This document shows positions 1-7,022 of a stretch of DNA of 64,000 nt, piece after piece. Source of the DNA: Chryseobacterium sp. HSC-36S06 (GTDB taxonomy: Bacteria > Bacteroidota > Bacteroidia > Flavobacteriales > Weeksellaceae); contig NZ_JALJZX010000003.1 in NCBI RefSeq assembly GCF_024171485.1, forward strand, positions 62,001-126,000. Reading direction: 5' to 3'. Under the pieces are notes generated by a model that was given only the letters and a program-made list of their open reading frames with translations, was not told the origin of the DNA and did no database searches. Numbering within the stretch: position 1 is the first letter of the stretch; each line of letters begins with the position of its first letter. Both the position numbers and the translations under genes were made by a program.

Positions 1-249
1 CGCCACAGCAATTCTTTGCTCAGGATAATTTATTTTAAGTTTTTGCGCAACTGTTTGCGCAAAACTCCACAGATTTTTGAAATCTTCATTCTCTAAATCG
101 AAAATAAGATCAATTTCCTTCTTCGGAATCACAAGTGTATGTCCTTTTACCAAAGGCATCGCATCCAAAAAAGCGAGATGCTTTTCATCTTCTGCAATTT
201 TGTAAGCCGGAATTTCGCCTTCGATGATTTTTGTGAATATGGAACTCAT
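1..249 (-). CDS. HIT family nucleotide-binding protein, partial (C-terminus cut by window edge)
   Basis: The reverse strand reads from an ATG at 247-249 for 83 codons with no stop before base 1. The N-terminus (MSSIFTKIIEGEIPAYK), the following AFLDAMP segment and KGHTLVIPKKE are typical of HIT/HINT purine nucleotide hydrolases. The catalytic HxHxH motif would lie beyond base 1 and cannot be checked. A TAGATTTG element at 304-311 could be its promoter. greA lies upstream in the same direction. Family assignment is strong; the substrate is unknown. Confidence 0.85.
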   Translation of the reverse strand, partial: MSSIFTKIIEGEIPAYKIAEDEKHLAFLDAMPLVKGHTLVIPKKEIDLIFDLENEDFKNLWSFAQTVAQKLKINYPEQRIAVA

Positions 250-303
250 TATTTTAGGTTTGATGCTGCTCTTCATTCAAGAAACCAGCGGTTTTTGTTG
301 TTG

Positions 304-311
304 CAAATCTA
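304..311 (-). promoter_or_regulatory. Predicted -7 element upstream of the HIT gene
   Basis: TAGATTTG on the reverse strand matches the Bacteroidota TAnnTTTG consensus and gives a leader of about 50 bases before the ATG at 249. No convincing -33 TTTG is visible. Confidence 0.4.
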
Positions 312-378
312 CAACATAATTAAAAAACCTGATGAATAAACCTCTAAATCCCCCAAACAATCTGCTGATGTATGTTTT

Positions 379-849
379 CTATAAAGAAATTTCCAAAACC
401 TCAAAGGAAAGCTTGTTTCCGTTTGGTAAAACGATATCTGCTGTTTCACCTACAACTTTTCCTAACAGACCTTTTGCTATTGGGGTATTGATGGAAATTT
501 TTCCGGCTTTCAGGTCGCTTTCGTTATCCGGCACCAAAGTAAATTTCTGCTCTCCCTTTGTTGTGTTATTTTTCAGTCTCACTGTTGTCAGAATTGAAAC
601 TTTTGAAGTATCAAGCTGGGATTCATCAATTACCTTCGAATTGATGATTAAATCTTTAAGTTTAGAAATTTTCATTTCCAGCATTCCCTGTGCTTCTTTT
701 GCAGCATCATATTCTGCGTTTTCAGAAAGGTCGCCTTTATCTCTAGCTTCAGCAATCTGCTGGGTGATTTTCGGTCTTTCGATGGTCTCCAATTGTTCCA
801 GTTCCACTTTCATTTTATCCAAACCATCTTTGGTAACGTAACTTGCCAT
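379..849 (-). CDS. greA: Transcription elongation factor GreA
   Basis: This 156-residue protein rescues backtracked RNA polymerase by stimulating transcript cleavage through the secondary channel. It has the full GreA layout: an N-terminal coiled coil (about residues 1-75) with the acidic tip segment DKGDLSENAEYDAA, then a C-terminal FKBP-like domain with SPIAKGLLGK-like sequence (here TPIAKGLLGKVVGE) and a NGNKLSFEVLEI ending. Length is normal for the family. The ATG at 849 precedes the conserved start of the coiled coil. The gene is co-oriented with the HIT gene 130 bases downstream. Confidence 0.96.
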   Translation of the reverse strand: MASYVTKDGLDKMKVELEQLETIERPKITQQIAEARDKGDLSENAEYDAAKEAQGMLEMKISKLKDLIINSKVIDESQLDTSKVSILTTVRLKNNTTKGEQKFTLVPDNESDLKAGKISINTPIAKGLLGKVVGETADIVLPNGNKLSFEVLEISL

Positions 850-927
850 AATTTCTTTTAATTTGCGTTAGTATAAAAAAATAATCCGACATTTGCCGGA
901 CAATGATTTCTGTTTGTATTCGTTTTA

Positions 928-935
928 CAAATATA
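928..935 (-). promoter_or_regulatory. Predicted -7 element of greA
   Basis: TATATTTG on the reverse strand matches TAnnTTTG. The predicted start near 924 gives a leader of about 75 bases, which holds a small hairpin (TCCG...CGGA at about 885-900). Confidence 0.45.
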
Positions 936-951
936 TAAATTTTATTTTTAA

Positions 952-1401
952 ATGAAAAGAATTATTTCGACAGTCATTTTAGCAATCATACTCATTTTCA
1001 GCGCCTTAAATACCACATCCTGCAATGAACGCGAAGAAACCGTGAATTGTTTTCCTGATGTTCCCGTAAACGTAATCTTAAATCTCAATTTGCCTGCATA
1101 CTACAATTTACAGAATGTGAACGGCTGGATTTACGTGAACCAGCAGGAAGCCGGAACCCGCGGACTTATTGTTGTAAGAACCACAAACGGATTCAAAGTC
1201 TACGACCGCAATGCCCCGCATATTTGTCCCGACAGCAATACAACACTGAGTGTGGAAAACAATATTAAAATTGTATGCCCGAAAGACGGCGCTGAATGGA
1301 TCCTGTTGACTGGTGAACCCATAAAAATTGCACCCGTCGCCCCGAAAACTTACCGCTATAATTTCGATCCGGGAACCGCAACCCTTACCATTTTCAATTA
1401 A
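952..1401 (+). CDS. Lipoprotein with a degenerate Rieske-like fold
   Basis: The 149-residue product starts with a lipoprotein signal (TTSC, lipid-bearing Cys24). The rest resembles Bacteroidota Rieske-like proteins: an YxxYDRNxPH segment and a later CPKDGAEWxLxTGEP segment sit where the two iron-sulfur ligand loops belong. The ligands do not fit: instead of CxH and CxxH it shows His90/Cys92 and Cys109/Asp112. It is therefore probably a Rieske-fold protein unable to hold a normal 2Fe-2S cluster, facing the periplasm or outer membrane. It stops 7 bases before dtd and is probably co-transcribed with it. Function unknown; fold assignment is inferred from motif order. Confidence 0.6.
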   Translation: MKRIISTVILAIILIFSALNTTSCNEREETVNCFPDVPVNVILNLNLPAYYNLQNVNGWIYVNQQEAGTRGLIVVRTTNGFKVYDRNAPHICPDSNTTLSVENNIKIVCPKDGAEWILLTGEPIKIAPVAPKTYRYNFDPGTATLTIFN

Positions 1402-1408
1402 CAAAATC

Positions 1409-1858
1409 ATGAAAGCTGTAATTCAAAGAGTTTCTGAAGCCTCCGTAAAAGTTGACGAAAAAACCGCCGGCGAAATTGGAAATGGCCTTCTCCTGTTGAT
1501 TGGAATTGATGAAACAGATGAAAAAACAGATGCAGAATGGCTTGTACAGAAGATTCTAAATCTCCGGATTTTCGGGGATGCCGAAGGAAAACTGAATCTA
1601 TCTGTCACAGACATTGCAGGCGAAATACTTTGCATCAGCCAATTTACGCTCATAGCCGATTACAAAAAGGGCAACCGCCCTTCTTTCATCAAAGCCGCCA
1701 AACCTGAACATGCGGTTCCTTTATTCGAATATTTTAAAGAAGAAATATCCAAATCAGGTTTGAAAACTGAGAGCGGAATTTTCGGTGCCGATATGAAGGT
1801 TTCTCTCCTCAACGATGGTCCCGTTACAATTGTGATGGATTCAAAAACGAAAATGTAA
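1409..1858 (+). CDS. dtd: D-aminoacyl-tRNA deacylase
   Basis: Dtd hydrolyses D-aminoacyl-tRNAs, preventing D-amino acids from entering proteins. The 149-residue product carries both family signatures: SQFTL (about residue 77-81) and the C-terminal GPVTIVMDS motif with the Gly-cisPro pair. I chose the ATG at 1409, giving MKAVIQRVSEASV, the canonical Dtd start, over an in-frame upstream start that would run into the preceding lipoprotein gene. Length equals the family norm of about 145-150 residues. Confidence 0.97.
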   Translation: MKAVIQRVSEASVKVDEKTAGEIGNGLLLLIGIDETDEKTDAEWLVQKILNLRIFGDAEGKLNLSVTDIAGEILCISQFTLIADYKKGNRPSFIKAAKPEHAVPLFEYFKEEISKSGLKTESGIFGADMKVSLLNDGPVTIVMDSKTKM

Positions 1859-1915
1859 AATCCTGCAATTCCCTTAATTCTTTCAATAAAAAGTTTCCGC
1901 GTTTTAAATTTTATC

Positions 1916-1923
1916 TAAATTTG
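1916..1923 (+). promoter_or_regulatory. Predicted -7 element for the 1943 lipoprotein
   Basis: TAAATTTG matches TAnnTTTG and lies 19 bases before the ATG at 1943. The upstream region has TTTC rather than TTTG near the expected -33 position. Confidence 0.45.
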
Positions 1924-1942
1924 ATCAAAACGACGAGACCGC

Positions 1943-2446
1943 ATGAAAAAATTTATACTTCTATCCTCAGCAATATTTCTGTTTTCCTGTTCAAAAAAAG
2001 AAAGCGAGTTTAGCCAGACAATATCTGACAGCACCAAAATAATTGAATCTTTGAATTTGGAGAGAACCAGAATTAACGAGCGAATACGGCTGAAAAACAA
2101 TAACAATATTTTCGAAGACCTGAGCGGTCAACATTCTTTAAAATTCAGTTCTGATGAAAGCATTATTGAAGGAAAAGTAAATTTCGAAAAGACCGGCAGA
2201 GATTTATATACCATTTCGGGAAACGGAAAATCCGGACAAAATACATTAAAGATTGAAGGATCCATTAAGCGTGTTTCAGCGAAACATCTTAATTTTGAAG
2301 GAGAAATCACCCAGAATATTAATGGAAAAACCTTTACACGAAATAAAAAAACAACTTTTCTCGATGAAGGGAAAGGCAGTTTTTGGCGGCTTCAGGACAA
2401 AATTAATGGTTCCGGATTTGTTGAGTACATTGATATTTACTTCTAA
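1943..2446 (+). CDS. Putative lipoprotein of unknown function
   Basis: This is a 167-residue protein that I do not recognise. It has a short signal sequence ending in a lipobox (LFSC, Cys at residue 16), then a Lys/Glu/Asn-rich N-terminal stretch, and a C-terminal half rich in alternating polar and hydrophobic residues (ESIIEGKVNF, TLKIEGSI, LNFEGEI) that suggests a beta-sandwich or small barrel. It probably sits in the periplasm, anchored to a membrane. It has its own predicted promoter and lies 22 bases before an alpha/beta hydrolase gene in the same direction. Confidence 0.6.
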   Translation: MKKFILLSSAIFLFSCSKKESEFSQTISDSTKIIESLNLERTRINERIRLKNNNNIFEDLSGQHSLKFSSDESIIEGKVNFEKTGRDLYTISGNGKSGQNTLKIEGSIKRVSAKHLNFEGEITQNINGKTFTRNKKTTFLDEGKGSFWRLQDKINGSGFVEYIDIYF

Positions 2447-2468
2447 GGAATCTTAAAAATTTAAAATT

Positions 2469-3251
2469 ATGCTGAATTACGAAATATCGGGAACAGGAAA
2501 AGAAAATCTGGTTTTACTGCACGGTTTTATGGAAAACCTGATGATTTGGGAGGAAATGGAAACTTATCTTTCAGAAGATTTCACTTTGATAAAAATCGAT
2601 CTGCCCGGACACGGACTTTCTAAAATATATCGGGAAATCCACACTATGGAATTCATGGCTGAGGAAGTAAAAAAACTTGCCGATCACCTGAAACTCAGGA
2701 ATTTTCATCTTCTAGGACACTCAATGGGCGGGTATGCCTCGCTGGCTTTTGCCGAAAAATTCCCTGAAACGTTAAAAAGTTTAACCCTGTTTTTCTCAAC
2801 TTATTTTGCTGATGACGAAGAGAAAAAAGAACAGCGCCGAAAAAGCCACCGAATCATTCAGGAAGCCTACCCAAATTACGTGAAAGCAGGAATTCCGAAT
2901 TTATTTAACGAGAATGAAAAAGATACACTGGAAGGTAAAATTGAGCTTGCTAAAGAAATCGCACTTTCAACCAAAACCGAAGGCGTTCTGGCTGCAGTGA
3001 AAGGAATGACCGACAGAACCGAAAAAAAATCAGTCATCGAAAACTTCGGCGGAAAAATTGTGGTCATCGCCGGAAAACACGACAAAGCAGTTAACGTAGA
3101 AAAAACACTTAAAAACCTTCCTGATAAAACCAATATCAAATCATACCTTATGGACTGTGGACATAACGGACATTGGGAAAAACCTGCAATTTGCGCAGAA
3201 ATTATCAATACCGAACTTCTCCACAATTTGCCGAAAAAGCTGATTTTTTAA
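2469..3251 (+). CDS. Alpha/beta-fold hydrolase
   Basis: A 260-residue cytoplasmic hydrolase. Visible features are the oxyanion HGF motif at about 18-20, DLPGHG at about 44-49, the nucleophile elbow GHSMGG with Ser85, an acid-bearing strand (VVIAGKHD, about 201-208) and a C-terminal GHNGHWEKP segment supplying the catalytic His. These place it in the broad esterase/haloperoxidase-like group. Its substrate cannot be read from sequence. It sits between a lipoprotein and a DUF1304 gene with short spacings, suggesting one transcript. Confidence 0.85.
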   Translation: MLNYEISGTGKENLVLLHGFMENLMIWEEMETYLSEDFTLIKIDLPGHGLSKIYREIHTMEFMAEEVKKLADHLKLRNFHLLGHSMGGYASLAFAEKFPETLKSLTLFFSTYFADDEEKKEQRRKSHRIIQEAYPNYVKAGIPNLFNENEKDTLEGKIELAKEIALSTKTEGVLAAVKGMTDRTEKKSVIENFGGKIVVIAGKHDKAVNVEKTLKNLPDKTNIKSYLMDCGHNGHWEKPAICAEIINTELLHNLPKKLIF

Positions 3252-3262
3252 ACTCAATAACT

Positions 3263-3628
3263 ATGGAAATACTGTCGAAAATTCTAATCGCGCTTGTTGC
3301 ACTGGAACATCTTTACATCATGTACATGGAAATGTTTGCGTGGGAAACACTGGGTAAAAAATCCTTCAAAGGTGCATTAAAAGATGAGCTCTTCACCCCA
3401 ACCAAAGGTTTAGCAGCTAATCAGGGGCTCTACAACGGATTTTTAGCCGCAGGTCTCATTTGGTCTCTATTGATTTCAGATTCCAACTGGTCAACTTATG
3501 TTGCCCAATTTTTTCTTGCATGTGTAATTGTTGCGGGATTGTACGGAGCTTTTTCTGCTTCCAGAAAAATATTTTTCGTGCAGGCGCTGCCAGCGATTTT
3601 GGCGCTTGCTGTTTTACTTTTAAAATAA
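3263..3628 (+). CDS. DUF1304 family small membrane protein
   Basis: A 121-residue integral membrane protein with about four hydrophobic segments. The N-terminal helix contains ALEHLYIMYMEMFAWE and the middle contains ANQGLYNGFLAAGL, both hallmarks of DUF1304. I start at the ATG at 3263 (MEILSKILIALVALEH); a longer reading would overlap the end of the hydrolase gene and add a polar extension foreign to this family. Function is unknown in the family. It converges with the nrnA-like gene, with 12 bases between stops. Confidence 0.85.
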   Translation: MEILSKILIALVALEHLYIMYMEMFAWETLGKKSFKGALKDELFTPTKGLAANQGLYNGFLAAGLIWSLLISDSNWSTYVAQFFLACVIVAGLYGAFSASRKIFFVQALPAILALAVLLLK

Positions 3629-3640
3629 TTCCGGGAGATT

Positions 3641-4648
3641 TTAGAAGTTCTCGTCTGCGATTTTTACTTTAAAATCTTCAATCGTTTCTTCGATGGATTT
3701 CATGTATTTTCCACCGGCTGCGTTGATGTGACCGCCCCCGTTAAAATATTTCCGTGAAAACTGATTTACGTCAACATCTTCTTTGGAACGGAAAGAAATT
3801 TTAATGAAATCCTCATAAAGATCCTCCATGAAGAAAGCAGAAACCTGAGTTCCCATAATGCTTAAACCATAATTTACAAAACCTTCGGTATCGCCCTTCT
3901 GGAATCCAAATTCTTTAAGCTCATCACGTTTCAGCCATAAAATAGCCACTTTTCCGTCTTTTACCACTTCTATTCTGCCTAAAATTAACGCCAGCAAGTG
4001 AAGCCGGGACACGGTATTGGTATCCCATGTATTCGAGGTAATCATCGCCGGATCTGCACCTTTTTCTATAAGATTAGCAACAATTCTGTGAGTAGTAGCG
4101 CTGGTCGAACGAAAACGGAATCCGCCTGTATCGGTCATAATCCCGGTGTAAAGACATTCTGCGATATCCTGATTTACAAGTTCGGCATCGTTCAGCGCAT
4201 CAATAAAATGATAAATCATCTGCGAAGTCGCGGGAACTTTAACATCCGAATACACAAAATCGAAATCTTCAGGCTGCTGGTGGTGATCGATAAGAATTTT
4301 TTTAGCTCTGGCTTTTTCAATCCATGGACCGACCAGATTTCCGCTGCGATGTGACGCATTGAAATCAAGAATAAAAATGATATCCGCATTATAAATGGCT
4401 TCTCCCGCAACTTTTCTTTTATAATCGGCGATAATGATTTTCTTTGCGTCGGGCATCCATTTCAGGAATTTAGGGAAATCATTCGGAACAATCACATCAG
4501 CCTCCAGACCTTTTTGGTTTAAGAAATGTTTCAGACCCAAACTTGAACCAATCGCGTCGCCATCAGGGTTGTAGTGCGTGATGATTACAATTTTATTTTC
4601 TGGAACTAAGAGTTTTTGGATCTCTGAAATCTCGGAAGGCGTAAACAT
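3641..4648 (-). CDS. DHH/DHHA1 phosphoesterase, NrnA-like (oligoribonuclease / pAp phosphatase)
   Basis: The 335-residue protein degrades short RNA oligonucleotides or 3',5'-bisphosphates in characterised relatives. Metal-binding motifs are in order: HYNPDGDAIGSSLG near residue 26, FILDFNASHR near 91, the signature DHH at about 120-122, and a DTGGFRF segment near 173. The C-terminal DHHA1 domain ends with the GGGHINAAGG motif (about residue 305-314). Length and order match NrnA. It has its own -7 element (4674-4681). Whether it acts mainly on nanoRNA or pAp cannot be decided from sequence. Confidence 0.93.
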   Translation of the reverse strand: MFTPSEISEIQKLLVPENKIVIITHYNPDGDAIGSSLGLKHFLNQKGLEADVIVPNDFPKFLKWMPDAKKIIIADYKRKVAGEAIYNADIIFILDFNASHRSGNLVGPWIEKARAKKILIDHHQQPEDFDFVYSDVKVPATSQMIYHFIDALNDAELVNQDIAECLYTGIMTDTGGFRFRSTSATTHRIVANLIEKGADPAMITSNTWDTNTVSRLHLLALILGRIEVVKDGKVAILWLKRDELKEFGFQKGDTEGFVNYGLSIMGTQVSAFFMEDLYEDFIKISFRSKEDVDVNQFSRKYFNGGGHINAAGGKYMKSIEETIEDFKVKIADENF

Positions 4649-4673
4649 ATTGATGTAATTATTTTTAAGACCT

Positions 4674-4681
4674 CAAATATA
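4674..4681 (-). promoter_or_regulatory. Predicted -7 element of the NrnA-like gene
   Basis: TATATTTG on the reverse strand; the predicted start near 4670 leaves a leader of about 21 bases. A TTTG on the reverse strand at 4698-4701 is a possible -33 box, at a slightly short spacing of 16. Confidence 0.5.
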
Positions 4682-4757
4682 AGTTTTTATCAGACAGCAA
4701 ACGAAAGAGTCTATAGAAGAAGTAATCTGAATATTCTCTGAAAATAATTTAAATATG

Positions 4758-4788
4758 TTTGCAGAAAGTAAAAACTTTCCTATATTTG
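4758..4788 (+). promoter_or_regulatory. Promoter of rpmH (TTTG-N19-TATATTTG)
   Basis: A TTTG at 4758-4761, 19 bases, then TATATTTG at 4781-4788. This matches both elements and the spacing of the Bacteroidota housekeeping promoter. The predicted start is near 4792, giving a leader of about 41 bases for rpmH. Confidence 0.75.
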
Positions 4789-4832
4789 CAGTCTGAAAAA
4801 TAAGATATAGTTTTTACTAAAAAATATTAGCA

Positions 4833-4991
4833 ATGAGCAAGAGAACATTCCAGCCATCAGAAAGAAAGAAAAGAAACAAACACGGTTTCAGAGAAAGAAT
4901 GTCAACACCAAACGGAAGAAGAGTTTTGGCAGCTAGAAGAGCAAAAGGCAGAAAGAGTTTAAGTATTAGCTCGGCGAGAGCTAAGAGATAA
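4833..4991 (+). CDS. rpmH: 50S ribosomal protein L34
   Basis: A 52-residue, very basic protein beginning [20 protein letters not shown] and containing the L34 hallmark [20 protein letters not shown]. It is a component of the large ribosomal subunit. A strong two-element promoter precedes it and a hairpin with a T-run follows (5014-5047), so it is probably a single-gene transcript. The dnaA/rnpA neighbours typical of other phyla are absent here. Confidence 0.97.
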   Translation: MSKRTFQPSERKKRNKHGFRERMSTPNGRRVLAARRAKGRKSLSISSARAKR

Positions 4992-5013
4992 TCTCAGGAA
5001 TTATCATATAAAA

Positions 5014-5046
5014 TATGCTTGAAAAGTAAATTTTCAGGCATTTTTT
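5014..5046 (+). terminator. Rho-independent terminator of rpmH
   Basis: ATGCTTGAAAA (5014-5024) pairs with TTTTCAGGCAT (5031-5041) and is followed by a T-run. Confidence 0.8.
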
Positions 5047-5092
5047 GTTGTTAAATTTTGCCAAAATTAAGCACAAAAAGAAACTTTTTACT

Positions 5093-5100
5093 TATTTTTG
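5093..5100 (+). promoter_or_regulatory. Predicted -7 element of ftsE
   Basis: TATTTTTG matches TAnnTTTG; the predicted leader to the ATG at 5170 is about 66 bases. No -33 TTTG at the usual distance. Confidence 0.45.
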
Positions 5101-5169
5101 GCAAGGTCATTTTGTAACAACATTAATCCCGGAATTAGCGGGAAAGATTCAACAACAATCAGATAAAGT

Positions 5170-5880
5170 ATGCCACACTCCTCTCACGAAGGCCAGGATG
5201 TAATCCGCCTGAAAAGTGCAAAAATTGCCCAGAAAAATTTTACGGTGCTTAACGATGTAAACCTTAATATAAAAAAGGGCAGATTCTGCTACCTCATCGG
5301 AAAAACAGGTTCGGGAAAAAGCTCTTTACTGAAAACGCTTTACGGACACATTCCGCTTTCTGCGGGTGACGGTAATGTGGCAGGATTTGATCTGGCGAAA
5401 CTGAGAATGTCGGATGTTCCTAATCTGCGAAGAAAGCTGGGAATCGTATTTCAGGATTTTCAGTTGCTTACAGACAGAACCGTAGAAAAAAACCTCCGTT
5501 TCGTACTTGAAGCCACCGGCTGGAACGATAAAACTAAGATCGACGACCGGATTAATGAAGTGTTGGGAAGCGTGGGAATGAAATCGAAGAAACACAAAAT
5601 GCCCCACGAACTTTCAGGTGGTGAACAGCAACGTATTGCGATTGCCAGAGCGCTCCTGAACCATCCGGAACTCATCCTCGCAGATGAACCTACAGGAAAC
5701 CTGGATCCTGAAACTTCAAACGAAATTATGACGTTGCTGAAGCAGGTTGCTTTTGAAAATAATTCTGCAGTTGTGATGGCTACACACGATTATCACATGA
5801 TTCAGAATTTTCCCGGGGAAGCGATCCGTTGCGAAGACGGAAAAGTCACTGTGCTGAATACTACGGAGCTTTTCGAATAA
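5170..5880 (+). CDS. ftsE: FtsE-like ABC transporter ATP-binding protein
   Basis: This 236-residue ATPase pairs with membrane protein FtsX to control septal peptidoglycan hydrolases. It has Walker A (GKTGSGKSS, about 44-52), a Q-loop, the signature LSGGEQQRIAIARAL (about 147-161), Walker B LILADEP followed by TGNLD, and the switch His in MATHDYHM. Sequence around Walker A and the D-loop is FtsE-like rather than LolD-like. No ftsX is adjacent. The first nine residues before VIRLKSA are poorly conserved, so the start is less certain than the rest. Confidence 0.85.
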   Translation: MPHSSHEGQDVIRLKSAKIAQKNFTVLNDVNLNIKKGRFCYLIGKTGSGKSSLLKTLYGHIPLSAGDGNVAGFDLAKLRMSDVPNLRRKLGIVFQDFQLLTDRTVEKNLRFVLEATGWNDKTKIDDRINEVLGSVGMKSKKHKMPHELSGGEQQRIAIARALLNHPELILADEPTGNLDPETSNEIMTLLKQVAFENNSAVVMATHDYHMIQNFPGEAIRCEDGKVTVLNTTELFE

Positions 5881-5902
5881 GAAAATATACAATCAACATA
5901 AC

Positions 5903-5933
5903 AAATCCCGCAATAATTTTGCGGGATTTTTCT
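5903..5933. terminator. Terminator after ftsE
   Basis: AAATCCCGC (5903-5911) pairs with GCGGGATTT (5921-5929), followed by Ts on the + strand. Confidence 0.8.
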
Positions 5934-5946
5934 GTTTTAAGTATCT

Positions 5947-5994
5947 GGCTAAAGCCATGAATTTAGCGCATAAAAAAACGGGCTAAAGCCCGTT
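5947..5994. repeat. Double-hairpin GGCTAAAGCC repeat, copy 1 (also acts as accA terminator)
   Basis: Two palindromes built on the same core: GGCTAAAGCC at 5947-5956 and AACGGGCTAAAGCCCGTT at 5977-5994, with starts 30 bases apart. A second copy with the same two palindromes and the same 30-base offset lies at 40372-40419. On the reverse strand the larger hairpin is followed by a T-run, so it can terminate accA, which ends at 6017. Confidence 0.75.
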
Positions 5995-6016
5995 TCTATT
6001 GCTTTTATGATTTCAC

Positions 6017-6973
6017 TTATCCTTTAAACTGACCCATCGCGATAAATTTATCCTGTCTCTGGGTTTCAAGTTCTTTACCGGTAAATGAAGAAAACGCTTT
6101 GATATTATGTAAAATTGAAGTCTTTAAATGATCATACGCCACTTGTGGTTCATAATGTGCCCCCCCAAGAGGTTCTTCAATAATTCCATCGATGAATTTT
6201 TCTTTCAGTGCATCCTGAGGAGTCAACTTCAGAGCATTGGCTGCGTCTTCTTTATGATCCCAGTTTCTCCAAAGAATCGATGAACAGCTTTCGGGAGCGA
6301 TTACGGTATACCAGGTGTTTTCTAACATGTACACTTTGTTACCAACACCAATTCCCAATGCGCCTCCACTTGCTCCTTCACCAATGATGTAAACAAAAAT
6401 CGGAGTTTTAAGCATGGTCATTTCAAAAATATTTCTTGCAATAGCTTCGCCCTGTCCGCGTTCTTCAGCCTCTAATCCAGGATAAGCACCGGGAGTATCG
6501 ACTAACGAAATCACAGGAATTTTAAATTTCTCTGCCAGCTTCATCAGTCTTAAAGCCTTTCTGTAACCTTCAGGATTACTCATCCCAAAACGGCGGTGCT
6601 GTCTCTCTTTTGTTGTTCTTCCTTTTTGAGTTCCGATGATCATCACTCTTTGACCTTCAATCGTTGCGAGTCCGCCAACCATCGCAGGATCATCAGCAAA
6701 ATTACGATCACCATGAAGCTCAAGAAAACTGTCTTTATCCGTAATTCCTTTGATGAAATCTAAAGTATAGGGGCGATCCGGATGGCGGGATAACTGAACC
6801 CGCTGCCATGGGGTAAGATTGCCGTAAATTTCTTTCTTCTTTTCTATAATTTTATCTTCAATTTGCGAGCAGGCCAGTTTTACATCTACTCCGCTCTCTT
6901 CTCCTACCAATGAACAGGTTTGGTACTGATCCATCAGCTCTTTTATGGGAAGTTCAAAATTTAAATACTCCAT
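6017..6973 (-). CDS. accA: Acetyl-CoA carboxylase carboxyltransferase subunit alpha
   Basis: AccA forms, with AccD, the carboxyltransferase that moves CO2 from biotin to acetyl-CoA, making malonyl-CoA for fatty acid synthesis. The 318-residue product has the standard layout: an N-terminal helical part, [16 protein letters not shown], then the crotonase-like core with [28 protein letters not shown] and [12 protein letters not shown]. Length is normal. The partner genes accB and accC are elsewhere in this window (18468-20394), and accD is not present. It is preceded by its own TAAATTTG element. Confidence 0.97.
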   Translation of the reverse strand: MEYLNFELPIKELMDQYQTCSLVGEESGVDVKLACSQIEDKIIEKKKEIYGNLTPWQRVQLSRHPDRPYTLDFIKGITDKDSFLELHGDRNFADDPAMVGGLATIEGQRVMIIGTQKGRTTKERQHRRFGMSNPEGYRKALRLMKLAEKFKIPVISLVDTPGAYPGLEAEERGQGEAIARNIFEMTMLKTPIFVYIIGEGASGGALGIGVGNKVYMLENTWYTVIAPESCSSILWRNWDHKEDAANALKLTPQDALKEKFIDGIIEEPLGGAHYEPQVAYDHLKTSILHNIKAFSSFTGKELETQRQDKFIAMGQFKG

Positions 6974-6997
6974 TTCTTTAGTTAAGAATTAATCTTT

Positions 6998-7005
6998 CAA
7001 ATTTA
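6998..7005 (-). promoter_or_regulatory. Predicted -7 element of accA
   Basis: TAAATTTG on the reverse strand, 24 bases upstream of the accA ATG, partly between accA and the end of gltX at 7023. Confidence 0.5.
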
Positions 7006-7022
7006 GGAAAAATAATAGAAAA

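Noticed and set aside
332-841. A long forward reading frame opposite greA
   Set aside because: It is antisense to a gene with full GreA motifs and its translation has no family features; it is a shadow of greA codon structure.
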